Shown here one piece after another: positions 45,644-54,651 of a stretch of 64,000 nt of DNA. The stretch's first letter is position 1. The number at the start of each line of letters is the position of its first letter. This DNA comes from CAZPHI01 sp964586425 (lineage in GTDB: Bacteria; Bacillota; Clostridia; Lachnospirales; Lachnospiraceae). Position numbers and translations under genes: made by a program. The stretch covers positions 92,334-156,333 of the forward strand of contig CAZPHI010000001.1 of assembly GCA_964586425.1 (NCBI GenBank). The letters are read 5' to 3'. Below the pieces are notes generated by a model. It did not search any database and was not told where the DNA came from. It saw nothing but the letters and a program-made list of their open reading frames with translations.

Positions 45644-48305
45644 TTATTTAGAAAGCTGTGCAAGTCTTTCTGAAACCTGAGCTAACATCTGCTCGTATTT
45701 TGCAAGTTTCTCTTTTTCTTCTTCAATCTTTGCTGCAGGTGCTTTACTAACGAACTTCTCGTTATTTAACATTCCGCTACATCTCTTGATTTCGCCCTGA
45801 AGTCTGTTCTCTTCTTTTGATAATCTTTCGATTTCTTTATCAATATCGACTAATTCAGCGAATGGAATGTAGATTACAGCTTCTGGAATTACTGTTGATA
45901 CAGCATCTTCTGGAATACCTGCTTTATCTGACTGAACAGCAACTTCACTTGCATATCCAAGTGTTGCAAAGAATACCATACCATTGTTGAAGATATCTCT
46001 GATTGATTCATTCTCTGATACTACATATACTTTAGCTTTTCTGCTTGGAGCAACATTCATCTCAGCACGTAAGTTTCTAATATTACGAACCGCTGTCTTG
46101 ATTGTCTCAATAGCATTTTCCTCTGAATCAAAGTTCCAAGCATCTTTATATACAGGCCATGAAGAAATCATAATTGACTCTTCCTCATCCTGAATATTAC
46201 AGAAGATCTCTTCAGTGATGAATGGCATATATGGATGAAGAAGCTTTAATGAATCAATAAGAACTGTCTTTAATGTCCATATTGCTGCTGTCTTTGTTGT
46301 ATCCTCATCATTGTAGAGACGTGGTTTAACCATCTCAATATACCAGTCACAGAATTCTTCCCAGATAAAGCTGTTAAGCTTATCTACTGCAATACCAAGG
46401 TCATATTTTTCCATGTTGTCTGTTACTTCTTTTGTAAGCTTATTCATCTTAGAGATAATCCACTTGTCAGCTGCTGTAAGGTTAGCTGGCATATTGCCGT
46501 CAGCCTTAACTAAGTTATCTGGATCATTCATCATAATGAATCTTGAAGCATTCCATACTTTATTAGCAAAGTTACGACTTGCCTCAACTCTTTCCCAATA
46601 GAAACGCATATCATTACCAGGTGCATTACCTGTAATCAATGTATAACGAAGTGCATCTGCACCGTATTTGTCAATTACTTCAAGTGGATCAATACCATTA
46701 CCAAGAGATTTACTCATCTTACGGCCCTGTGAATCACGAACAAGTCCGTGGAATAATACCTTGCCGAATGGCTTTTCACCCATATGCTCATAACCTGAGA
46801 AAATCATACGGATTACCCAGAAGAATATAATATCATATCCAGTTACAAGTACATCTGTTGGATAGAAATACTCAAGTTCTGGTGTCTTCTCTGGCCAGCC
46901 AAGTGTTGAGAAAGGCCATAATGCAGATGAGAACCAAGTATCAAGTGTATCTGGATCCTGTTCCATCTTGCCGCCGCACTTAGGACATGTATGAACTTCA
47001 TCAGCTGATACAACCATCTCGCCGCAGTCTTTACAGTAATATGCTGGAATTCTGTGTCCCCACCATAACTGTCTAGATATACACCAGTCTCTTATATTGT
47101 CAGTCCAGTTAAAATAAGTCTTTTCCATTGAAGCTGGCATTAATTCGATGTCGCCATTCTTAACACCTTCAACAGCTGGTTTGATTAACTCATCCATCTT
47201 AACGAACCACTGCTGTTTGATAAGTGGCTCAACTGTTGTCTTACATCTATCATGTGTACCAACATTATGAACATGGTCTTCAACCCTAACTAAAAGTCCC
47301 TGCTCTGTTAAGTCAGCAACCATAGCTTTTCTTGCTTCATATCTATCCATGCCTGCGTATTTGCCACCAAGATTATTAATGGTAGCATCATCATTCATGA
47401 TGTTGATTTCTGGAAGATTATGTCTCTTACCAACCTCGAAATCGTTAGGGTCATGAGCTGGTGTAATCTTAACAANNNNNNNNNNCAACACCTGTACCAA
47501 ATTCTTTATCAACATAGCTGTCTGCAATGATTGGAATCTCTCTGTCTGTAAGAGGAAGCTTAACCATCTTACCAATAAGGTCTGTATATCTCTCATCATC
47601 AGGATTAACAGCTAATGCGCTATCTCCAAGAAGTGTCTCTGGACGAGTTGTAGCTATCTCTACAAATCTTCCCTCTTCACCAACAACAGGATAATTGATA
47701 TGCCAAAAATGTCCTGCCTGCTCCTCGTGTTCAACTTCTGCATCAGAGATAGAAGTCTTACATACTGGACACCAGTTAACGATTCTTGAGCCTTTATAAA
47801 TCATTCCTTTTTCATATAACTTGATGAATACATGCTGTACTGCATTAGAACAGCCTTCATCCATAGTAAATCTCTCTCTGTCCCAATCACATGAAGAACC
47901 GATTTTTTTAAGCTGGCTTGTAATTGTTCCGCCGTACTCTTTCTTCCATTCCCATGTTCTCTTTAAGAAACCTTCTCTGCCTAAATCATGTTTGTCAATT
48001 CCCTCATCCTTTAAAGCATTAGTAACTTTAACCTCAGTAGAGATACTTGCATGGTCAGTTCCAGGAATCCATAATGCTTCAAATCCCTGCATTCTCTTGA
48101 ATCTGATAAGAATATCCTGCATTGTATTATCAAGTGCATGACCCATATGAAGCTTACCTGTAATATTAGGTGGTGGCATAACAATGGTGAATGGTTTCTT
48201 ATCTCTATCTACCTCTGCATGAAAATAATTCTTCTCCAGCCACTTAGTATATAATCTGTCTTCGATTTCCGAAGGATTATATGTTTTCTCTAATTCTTTG
48301 CTCAT
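45644..48305 (-). CDS. valS: Valyl-tRNA synthetase (interrupted only by a 10-N gap)
   Basis: Class Ia synthetase for valine. N-part: 'PPPNITGKLHMGHALDNTMQDILIRFKRMQG' (HIGH site), 'SCDWDRERFTMDEG', editing domain to 'KEFGTGV'. C-part: 'VKITPAHDPNDFEVGKRHNLP', zinc-type CPKC, 'KMSKSLGNGIDPLEVIDKYGADALRY', and the C-terminal coiled coil. The ten N at 47476-47485 split the frame, but the flanks share the 3 bases 'caa'; merging them restores FGTGVVKITPAHD and gives 882 residues. The ATG at 48305 is 5 bases after GGAGG. Controlled by a T-box. Confidence 0.95.
47476..47485. other. Artificial 10-N gap inside valS
   Basis: Ten N between flanks that overlap by 3 bases. It looks like a scaffolding placeholder between contigs that actually meet, not missing sequence. 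Confidence 0.85.
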
Positions 48306-48377
48306 CTTAACCTCCATTTGCAATATAACTCATTGCTTATTCATTATGATAAATGTTTTATCTGCCGAAACTTTCAT

Positions 48378-48655
48378 AAAAAAAGCCCCTGACAGATTAT
48401 TCTTTCTGTCAAGGGCGAATATATCGCGGTACCACCTTGTTCAATTAATATATGTGTATATATTAATCCTCATTAATTCTATAACGTAAATTACACGTCG
48501 TAGTCTACTATAATTTCAACTACAATGCTCCAAAGCTACCTTCAGTTAACACTACCTGATTAATCTTACAGCCAATGGATTAATCTCTCTGAATGGGTTA
48601 TTAACTTACTCCTCTTTATCATTGCATCTTATATATAAGTATTCAAAGAATACAC
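48378..48655 (-). ncRNA. T-box leader, valine (GUA specifier), of valS
   Basis: T-box core AAGGTGGTACCGCG at 48438-48425; terminator GCCC.TGACAG / CTGTCA.GGGC followed by seven T at 48416-48378. In stem I 'GAAGGTAGCTTTGGAG' places the specifier GUA (48539-48537) 4 bases before UGGAG, matching valine. Confidence 0.93.
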
Positions 48656-48661
48656 TTATGT

Positions 48662-48690
48662 ATAATAATATGTATAATCTAATTTTGCAA
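48662..48690 (-). promoter_or_regulatory. Promoter of valS
   Basis: TTGCAA (48690-48685), 17-base spacer, TATTAT (48667-48662) on the minus strand, directly before the T-box leader. Confidence 0.6.
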
Positions 48691-48724
48691 CTACTTTTTA
48701 AAATTAATTGTATATATTCTAATA

Positions 48725-49492
48725 TTATTCATTATGGAACTTTCCAAGGAATTCCTTAGTTCTTTCATTAGTTGATTTGAATAATTCTTCAGGTGTTGTA
48801 TCCTCAACGATTACACCCTTATCCATGAATATCATTCTATCCGATATGTCTCTTGCAAATCCCATCTCATGTGTAACAATAATCATTGTCATATTAAGCG
48901 TTGTAAGAGAACGAATTACCTTTAACACTTCACCTGTAAGTTCAGGATCAAGTGCTGAGGTTGGTTCATCAAAGAATAATATGTCAGGCTTTAGAGCAAG
49001 TGCTCTTGCAATTGAAACACGCTGTGCCTGACCGCCCGATAACTGATGTGGATAATAATCCGCTCTATCAGCAAGTCCTAATCGTTCAAGCAGATCCATA
49101 GCTGTCTTTTGTGCCTCATCCTTTGGAACTCCGGCAACACATATAGGAGCCTCAGTAACATTTCTAAGGACGGTATAATGTGGAAAAAGGTTGAAGTTCT
49201 GGAACACCAGACCTGTCTTCATTCTAATAGTTTTAAGCACTGCAGGTTCTGAATAATAACTCTTAACCTTGCCTTCTTTAGAACTGTCAAAAAGCACATT
49301 GCCATCAATTATAACCTTACCCTTATCAATTGTCTCAAGTTGATTAAGACATCTAAGTAATGTTGATTTTCCAGAACCTGACGAACCAATAATTGAGATA
49401 ATCTCGCCATTATCAACATCTAATGATATATCTTTTAATACATGTAATTTACCAAAGCTTTTCTCCAGATGAGAAACCGATAATATACTCAT
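48725..49492 (-). CDS. Polar amino acid ABC transporter, ATP-binding protein
   Basis: 255-residue GlnQ/ArtP-type ATPase: Walker A 'GSSGSGKST', 'GLVFQNFNLFPHYTVLRNVTEAP', signature 'LSGGQAQRVSIARAL', Walker B 'ILFFDEPTSALD', 'IVTHEMGFARDISDRMIFMDKG'. Third gene of a binding protein-permease-ATPase operon. Substrate is a polar amino acid or cystine; sequence alone does not decide. Confidence 0.93.
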   Translation of the reverse strand: MSILSVSHLEKSFGKLHVLKDISLDVDNGEIISIIGSSGSGKSTLLRCLNQLETIDKGKVIIDGNVLFDSSKEGKVKSYYSEPAVLKTIRMKTGLVFQNFNLFPHYTVLRNVTEAPICVAGVPKDEAQKTAMDLLERLGLADRADYYPHQLSGGQAQRVSIARALALKPDILFFDEPTSALDPELTGEVLKVIRSLTTLNMTMIIVTHEMGFARDISDRMIFMDKGVIVEDTTPEELFKSTNERTKEFLGKFHNE

Positions 49493-49514
49493 AACTCTTC
49501 TCCAATCAATTCAC

Positions 49515-50165
49515 TTATTTATAGAATGAAAGTTTCTTTTCAGCTATTGCAAATGCTTTCGAAACCACCATATTCATTACAAGATAGAATATACCAGCAA
49601 CTACAAGTGGAATTACTGTTACTTCTCTTGACATTGTTGCAGATGCAAGCTTGTATATCTCAGCAACACCAATAACCTGAATAAGTGATGTATCTTTGAC
49701 TAATGTCATGAACTCATTACCCATTGGTGGAAGAATTCTTTTAATTACCTGTGGAAGAATAATCTTAAAGAATGTCTGTGCACGACTAAATCCAAGAACC
49801 TTGGCTGCTTCGTACTGACCTCTTGGGATTGATTCAATTCCACCTCTGTATATCTCAGCAAAATACGCTGCATAATTAAGTGCAAATGCTATGATTCCGG
49901 CAGAGAACTTTGGCATCGATATTCCAAACATATAGTATGGTGCATATTTGAAGAACATCAACTGTAATAATAACGGTGTTCCTCTCATAATCAACAGATA
50001 TAACTTTACAGGTTCTCTTATTATCAATAGTTTACTCATTCTTCCACTACAGGCAAGAAGTCCTAAAGGAAGACCAATTAATAAAGTCAGGGAAAATACT
50101 CCAAGTGTTGTTCCTGAAGCTTCCACCATCTGTTTAATTAATAACCATATCTCTGACCCAGTCAT
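49515..50165 (-). CDS. Polar amino acid ABC transporter, permease
   Basis: 216-residue HisM/GlnP-type permease with five helices and the coupling loop 'EIYRGGIESIPRGQYEAAKVLGFSRAQTFFKIILPQ' (EAA motif). The ATG at 50165 follows GGAG by 6 bases. It sits 21 bases after the binding-protein gene. Confidence 0.92.
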   Translation of the reverse strand: MTGSEIWLLIKQMVEASGTTLGVFSLTLLIGLPLGLLACSGRMSKLLIIREPVKLYLLIMRGTPLLLQLMFFKYAPYYMFGISMPKFSAGIIAFALNYAAYFAEIYRGGIESIPRGQYEAAKVLGFSRAQTFFKIILPQVIKRILPPMGNEFMTLVKDTSLIQVIGVAEIYKLASATMSREVTVIPLVVAGIFYLVMNMVVSKAFAIAEKKLSFYK

Positions 50166-50186
50166 ATGTATCTCCAATACTCTTTA

Positions 50187-51017
50187 TTATTTAATAGTAG
50201 TAATATCTTTACCAAACCACTTTGTGCTAATTGTTGCTAAAGTACCATCAGCTGCAAGTTCTTTAAGAATCTTCTCAACTTCATCCTTAAGCGCGTTATC
50301 ACCTTTTCTGAAACCGATTACATACTGCTCATCTGAAAGAGATTCAGAGATAATCTTATATTCTCCAGGTCTCTTCTCTGTATAATATCTAGCAACAACT
50401 TCATCCATAACTACCGCATCAGAATCTTTTGTTCCAAGATCATATAATGCCTGAACATTATCTTTAACTGTTACAAGTTCTTTTAATGATGATTTAAAAG
50501 ATGCATTAGCATCAATTGCTTCCTCAGCTGTTGAACCGCCCTGGATAACTACTGTCTTTCCTTTAAGATCTGTAAGTGCATTAACTGAACTATCTGCTAA
50601 TACAACTGCGACCTGCTTATTAGTCATGTAAGGTGAACTAAGTGTAAGCTTATCTGCTCTATCCTGTGAATATGAGAAACCATTCCAGATACAGTCAATT
50701 GCTTTTGTTGATAATTCCTGCTCTTTTGTCTCCCAGTCAATTGCCTGGAGCTCAAGAGTAACACCCATCTTCTCACATACGGCTTTAGCTACATCAATAT
50801 CAAAACCTACAAGGCTCTGATCTGTATCAGTAAATCCCATAGGTGGAAATGCTGGATCAAGTCCAAGTATAAACTTTCCCTTTGATTTTACATCTGATAA
50901 AGATGTATCATTACCTGAAGCATTACCATTACCGCATGCCACAAGTGAGAATGCGAATACAAATACACACATAAGAGCAACTGCTCTTCTCAAAATACTA
51001 TTCATTTTTTTCATCAT
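50187..51017 (-). CDS. Polar amino acid ABC transporter, substrate-binding lipoprotein
   Basis: 276 residues. Signal peptide with lipobox 'SLVAC' (Cys about 28) and an SBP_bac_3 fold: 'GKFILGLDPAFPPMGFTDTDQSLVGFDIDVAKAVCEKMGV', 'AIDCIWNGFSYSQDR', 'VVIQGGSTAEEAID', 'YVIGFRKGDNALKDEVEKIL'. Anchored to the outer face of the membrane. First gene of the operon; promoter at 51054-51082. Confidence 0.93.
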   Translation of the reverse strand: MMKKMNSILRRAVALMCVFVFAFSLVACGNGNASGNDTSLSDVKSKGKFILGLDPAFPPMGFTDTDQSLVGFDIDVAKAVCEKMGVTLELQAIDWETKEQELSTKAIDCIWNGFSYSQDRADKLTLSSPYMTNKQVAVVLADSSVNALTDLKGKTVVIQGGSTAEEAIDANASFKSSLKELVTVKDNVQALYDLGTKDSDAVVMDEVVARYYTEKRPGEYKIISESLSDEQYVIGFRKGDNALKDEVEKILKELAADGTLATISTKWFGKDITTIK

Positions 51018-51053
51018 ACTTTACCTCTTTTATATTAATGCAATACCTTAAAA

Positions 51054-51082
51054 ATACTAACACGAACCGACATTTTAGTCAA
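51054..51082 (-). promoter_or_regulatory. Promoter of the amino acid ABC operon
   Basis: TTGACT (51082-51077), 17-base spacer, TAGTAT (51059-51054) on the minus strand, 37 bases before the start codon. Confidence 0.7.
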
Positions 51083-51092
51083 GAAGTGTATA

Positions 51093-51749
51093 CTATTTCT
51101 TTTCATTAATATGTACGACATATGAGTAAATAAGAGGTAACAAAATTATCAATATTGCTTCAACAATAACTAAAATCATATAATTGAAACGTACTATAGA
51201 ATAAATAATCATTAATGCTCCACCGATAACCCAGGTAAAACCACCGATCCTATGCGTCTTTCTCCACACTTCTTCATTATTTAATGTCCATGGAAGACGT
51301 ATACCCATCATCCTATTCTGTCGACACTTAGGCAGATAATTACCTACCATCATAAAGATAACTCCCATAGCAAGCGGCAATATTATCTGAATCCAGTTAG
51401 TATATCCCATGCCATAGACATATGTAAGACTAAGCACTAGAATGGATACCATAGGAATAATCCATGTCATAATTCTCTTTGTCACTACCGGTGATGAATT
51501 CTTTTTGCTATCACTTATGATTCCCAATTGAGCTATAAGATTAAGTATCAATAAACCTAAAGGAAATGCAGTTATCACAATATTCTTATCTAGATAACCA
51601 TCAGGCTCCCATTGTCCATTAAAATGTATTGGCAATTCTTTAGGCAGCTTATTATACAGAATAATTCCAATTATTATTGGTATAACTGTAACTAATGATG
51701 TTATCAGCATTGTACGTTTTGAATCCAAATTCATTTTTTCATTTTTCAT
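51093..51749 (-). CDS. SdpI-family immunity/signal membrane protein
   Basis: 218 residues, about six helices. The N-terminal DUF1648 part 'LPKELPIHFNGQWEPDGYLDK' and the C-terminal 'CRQNRMMGIRLPWTLNNEEVWRKTHRIGGFTWV' are the SdpI signature. In Bacillus SdpI protects against the SDP toxin and titrates the repressor SdpR to the membrane. Here it follows an SdpR-like gene by 50 bases. No SdpABC toxin genes are in the window. Confidence 0.9.
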   Translation of the reverse strand: MKNEKMNLDSKRTMLITSLVTVIPIIIGIILYNKLPKELPIHFNGQWEPDGYLDKNIVITAFPLGLLILNLIAQLGIISDSKKNSSPVVTKRIMTWIIPMVSILVLSLTYVYGMGYTNWIQIILPLAMGVIFMMVGNYLPKCRQNRMMGIRLPWTLNNEEVWRKTHRIGGFTWVIGGALMIIYSIVRFNYMILVIVEAILIILLPLIYSYVVHINEKK

Positions 51750-51799
51750 ATCTTTTCTCCAACCATGTACATTATTTGTATATTATTATTCTAATAATT

Positions 51800-52078
51800 T
51801 TATCTGTCAGCTTTATCTGTGTTATTAAACTGTGAAAACCATAGCATTACTTCTTCAAATACTGATGTATTGATTTCATAATATATAAAGTTTTTATACT
51901 TGCTTTCACGTATAAGATCAGCTTTTTTAAGTTGTGCCAAATGGTACGATATCGTAGCCTGTGTCATATCGAATTCATTAGATATATCGCCAGCCGACAT
52001 CCTGCCATTCTTTAGCATCTCTAAAATCTGTCTTCTCACAGGAACAGATAATGCTTTGAATGTTTCAGCAAATCCCAT
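51800..52078 (-). CDS. ArsR-type autorepressor, SdpR-like
   Basis: 92-residue winged-helix protein: 'FKALSVPVRRQILEMLKNGRMSAGDISNEFDMTQATISYHLAQLKKADLIRESKYKNFIYYEIN'. No metal-binding cysteines, as in SdpR. GGAG lies before the ATG. With SdpI and the ABC genes upstream it forms a four-gene run whose leader holds an 18-bp palindrome (54545-54562). Confidence 0.9.
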   Translation of the reverse strand: MGFAETFKALSVPVRRQILEMLKNGRMSAGDISNEFDMTQATISYHLAQLKKADLIRESKYKNFIYYEINTSVFEEVMLWFSQFNNTDKADR

Positions 52079-52107
52079 ACTTTTCTCCGTTTCTGTAATA
52101 TTTTTTA

Positions 52108-53739
52108 TTATAATCTGTCAAACAGCTTCACACACTTCGTAATAATCATTCTATAAAGTACTACATCTGCAAGTGCTACAATTACTATTATTACAATAGA
52201 ATATGTTCTTAAATCTACATGCTGTTTACTAAATACAAATGCATATAAGAATGCTGGAGCAATCGAAACAACCATTGAAAGCATCATTGATGCCATTGTA
52301 CTAATGCTTTGCTTTACAGCCACTGTTTCAGATACCCAGTCAAGCTTTGGAAAATATGAATTAAGCACAACTCCTACCAAAGCTGCAAAAGCATTAATCA
52401 ATAGAGGATATATAATTACCGCAACAATCTCAAATGCTGAAAAATCAAAGCATACAATTGCAACAATCTGTGCAACTATTGTTGGAGGAATTGAAATCAA
52501 AAGATGTAATTTTACCTTTGACATAAGTATGTCTCTGCTTTTTACCGGAAGTGACTTAATAATCCAAAGTTTATTACCTTCAAGCGAAATTGATGGTGAT
52601 GATATAAAGTTAGTTGCCGCAATTGTAGCAATCATAAGTGCAAATATAATTCCAATGCCTATCTCGTTAAGATTAACACGCTGAAGTCCAAGTTCGCGTA
52701 GTATGCCTGCAATATTATTACGATTATAGATTAATGCCCCTGCCGCAAATAACATAAATACAACCCCTAGCGAAGAATTCAGTATGTACATAGGTGATGC
52801 AAGATAGTGTTTTAATTCTTTTTTAACAAGAGCTTTGCCAATTGAATTCTTTTTAACTTCACTCGCCTTGTACGCTCTTACCTTTATGCCTTTTTTAGTT
52901 GTAACAATTCTTATAAATGTTTTACTTAAAATAAACAACAGTATTAAAAATGGAATTAAACATATCAAACCAATGAATATAATATACATCAAATTGCACT
53001 CTAACACTGATGCACCAAGCCAATATATAATTACAACGCTTTCCTTTGTATCAGCTGCTATTTTATTACCCAATGCTAGAAAATCACCTGCATATTTAGC
53101 AAAATCATTCACAATATAAAAATATAAAGCAATAAATGCTATTGAACCTATTATTGTCATTAATGATTTGTGTTGCATTTTTCTTGTAATGAAGGCCATT
53201 ATAAATCCTATTATTCCAGACAATGTAAATGAAAGAAATGGCATAAGTAGTGTCATAAGTAATGTTCCTGCAACAACTCTAATATCAAATCCACAATTAT
53301 AAAAATACACAACATCTGCAATAATATATATTAACATCTCCATTATATAATTAAGTAATAAGAGATAAATTATTCTACTCATCAAAATATTGGATGGTTT
53401 TATTGGAAGTGATAACAACAATTCATTATCCTTTGCATCATATAATTGCGACTGTGTTGCAAATACACTGCAAAAAAACATAGCGACAAATGCCACAATA
53501 CTCACTATTGAAAAGTAAAACCAATCAATTTCAAATTCATGAAATGGCTTTGCACACATATTAAATATTAGTGCGAACATCATTATTGTACATCCTAATA
53601 AATATATCAATATAAGTGATATAAAAATCCCTTTACATGTAGCTTTTATTCCAGTACTTTCCTTTTTAGATGAATTTTTAGTTGTACGAAACATTGCAGC
53701 AATCATAGATTTAAATCTAATTTTAATAAGATTAATCAT
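52108..53739 (-). CDS. ABC transporter permease, about 12 helices
   Basis: 543 residues, strongly hydrophobic throughout, with helices near 30-55, 70-95, 120-145, 150-185, 195-220, 245-270 and a second set after 320. Resembles putative ABC exporter permeases of Firmicutes (including the 'SISLEGNKLWIIKSLPVKSRDILMSKV' coupling segment). Overlaps the ATPase stop by one base (TAATG). Confidence 0.85.
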   Translation of the reverse strand: MINLIKIRFKSMIAAMFRTTKNSSKKESTGIKATCKGIFISLILIYLLGCTIMMFALIFNMCAKPFHEFEIDWFYFSIVSIVAFVAMFFCSVFATQSQLYDAKDNELLLSLPIKPSNILMSRIIYLLLLNYIMEMLIYIIADVVYFYNCGFDIRVVAGTLLMTLLMPFLSFTLSGIIGFIMAFITRKMQHKSLMTIIGSIAFIALYFYIVNDFAKYAGDFLALGNKIAADTKESVVIIYWLGASVLECNLMYIIFIGLICLIPFLILLFILSKTFIRIVTTKKGIKVRAYKASEVKKNSIGKALVKKELKHYLASPMYILNSSLGVVFMLFAAGALIYNRNNIAGILRELGLQRVNLNEIGIGIIFALMIATIAATNFISSPSISLEGNKLWIIKSLPVKSRDILMSKVKLHLLISIPPTIVAQIVAIVCFDFSAFEIVAVIIYPLLINAFAALVGVVLNSYFPKLDWVSETVAVKQSISTMASMMLSMVVSIAPAFLYAFVFSKQHVDLRTYSIVIIVIVALADVVLYRMIITKCVKLFDRL

Positions 53740-54470
53740 TAAATCTCACCGTCCTTCGCATCCTCTAACTCAAGGAATACATCCTCAAGTGATGTGTTAC
53801 CTTTAACATCATTCATACTGCCACATATAACCAAGTGACCATCTTTAATGATTGCTACCTTATCACATAACTTCTCTGCTACATCAAGAACATGCGTTGA
53901 AAAGAATATCGCAGCCCCATTACTGCACATCTCATGCATAATTTCTTTCAGCTGATGTGAAGCTTTAGGATCAAGTCCTACGAAGGGTTCATCCATAATT
54001 ATTAACTTAGGATTATGTATAAGTGCTGAGATAATCGCTAACTTCTGCTTCATACCATGTGAATATGAAGAGATATTCTGTCCAAGATTACCTGTTATCT
54101 CGAATATATCAGCATATTTAGGAATGAGTGTCAATCTATCTGCATCGCTGATTCCGAATACATCTGCAATAAAATTAAGATAGGCTGTTCCTGTCATAAA
54201 TTCATACAAATCCGGATTATCAGGAATATATGCGATTCTTTTCTTAACCTCCAATGCATTATCCTTCACCGATAATCCATCAATTATAATATCCCCTTCT
54301 TCAATCTGAAGAATTCCACAGCATGCCTTAATTGTTGTTGTCTTACCCGCACCATTATGTCCTATAAATGCGTAGATTTCTCCCTCATTAATCTCCAAAT
54401 TCAAATCATCAACTGCCTTCTTTGTTCCATAACTCTTTGTGTAATGTCTAATACTTAAAATACTACCCAT
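53739..54470 (-). CDS. ABC transporter ATP-binding protein
   Basis: 243-residue ATPase: Walker A 'GHNGAGKTT', 'YIPDNPDLYEFMTGTAYLNF', signature 'SYSHGMKQKLAI', Walker B 'LIIMDEPFVGLD', H-loop 'STHVLD'. The ATG at 54470 follows AGGAGG by 6 bases; a 22-codon extension upstream was rejected. First gene of the ABC-SdpR-SdpI run. Confidence 0.9.
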   Translation of the reverse strand: MGSILSIRHYTKSYGTKKAVDDLNLEINEGEIYAFIGHNGAGKTTTIKACCGILQIEEGDIIIDGLSVKDNALEVKKRIAYIPDNPDLYEFMTGTAYLNFIADVFGISDADRLTLIPKYADIFEITGNLGQNISSYSHGMKQKLAIISALIHNPKLIIMDEPFVGLDPKASHQLKEIMHEMCSNGAAIFFSTHVLDVAEKLCDKVAIIKDGHLVICGSMNDVKGNTSLEDVFLELEDAKDGEI

Positions 54471-54544
54471 AATCAACCTCCTGATATTGTTCTTACTATT
54501 ATTGCTCTTACCGTTATTCTTCATGCCATATTGCACAAAATCTG

Positions 54545-54562
54545 TTTAGATATTCATCTAAA
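54545..54562. promoter_or_regulatory. 18-bp palindrome upstream of the ABC-SdpRI genes
   Basis: TTTAGAT-ATTC-ATCTAAA, a perfect 7-bp inverted repeat with a 4-base centre, 75 bases before the ATPase start. Size and AT-rich form fit an operator for the ArsR-type SdpR-like protein of the same run. Confidence 0.45.
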
Positions 54563-54579
54563 TAGATTCTATTATTAAT

Positions 54580-54632
54580 AATAAAAAAAGTCAATAACTA
54601 TTTAGATTATTTTCTAAATAGTTACCGACTTT
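54580..54632 (-). terminator. Intrinsic terminator of the symporter gene
   Basis: Minus strand: AAAGTC..TAACTATTTAG pairs with CTAAATAGTTA..GACTTT, followed by TTTTTTT. Located 20 bases after the symporter stop. Confidence 0.9.
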
Positions 54633-54651
54633 AAAAACATTTATAATAATA

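Noticed and set aside
45644..47599. Two separate genes for the halves of valyl-tRNA synthetase
   Set aside because: The split is caused by the 10-N gap; joining the flanks gives one normal protein.
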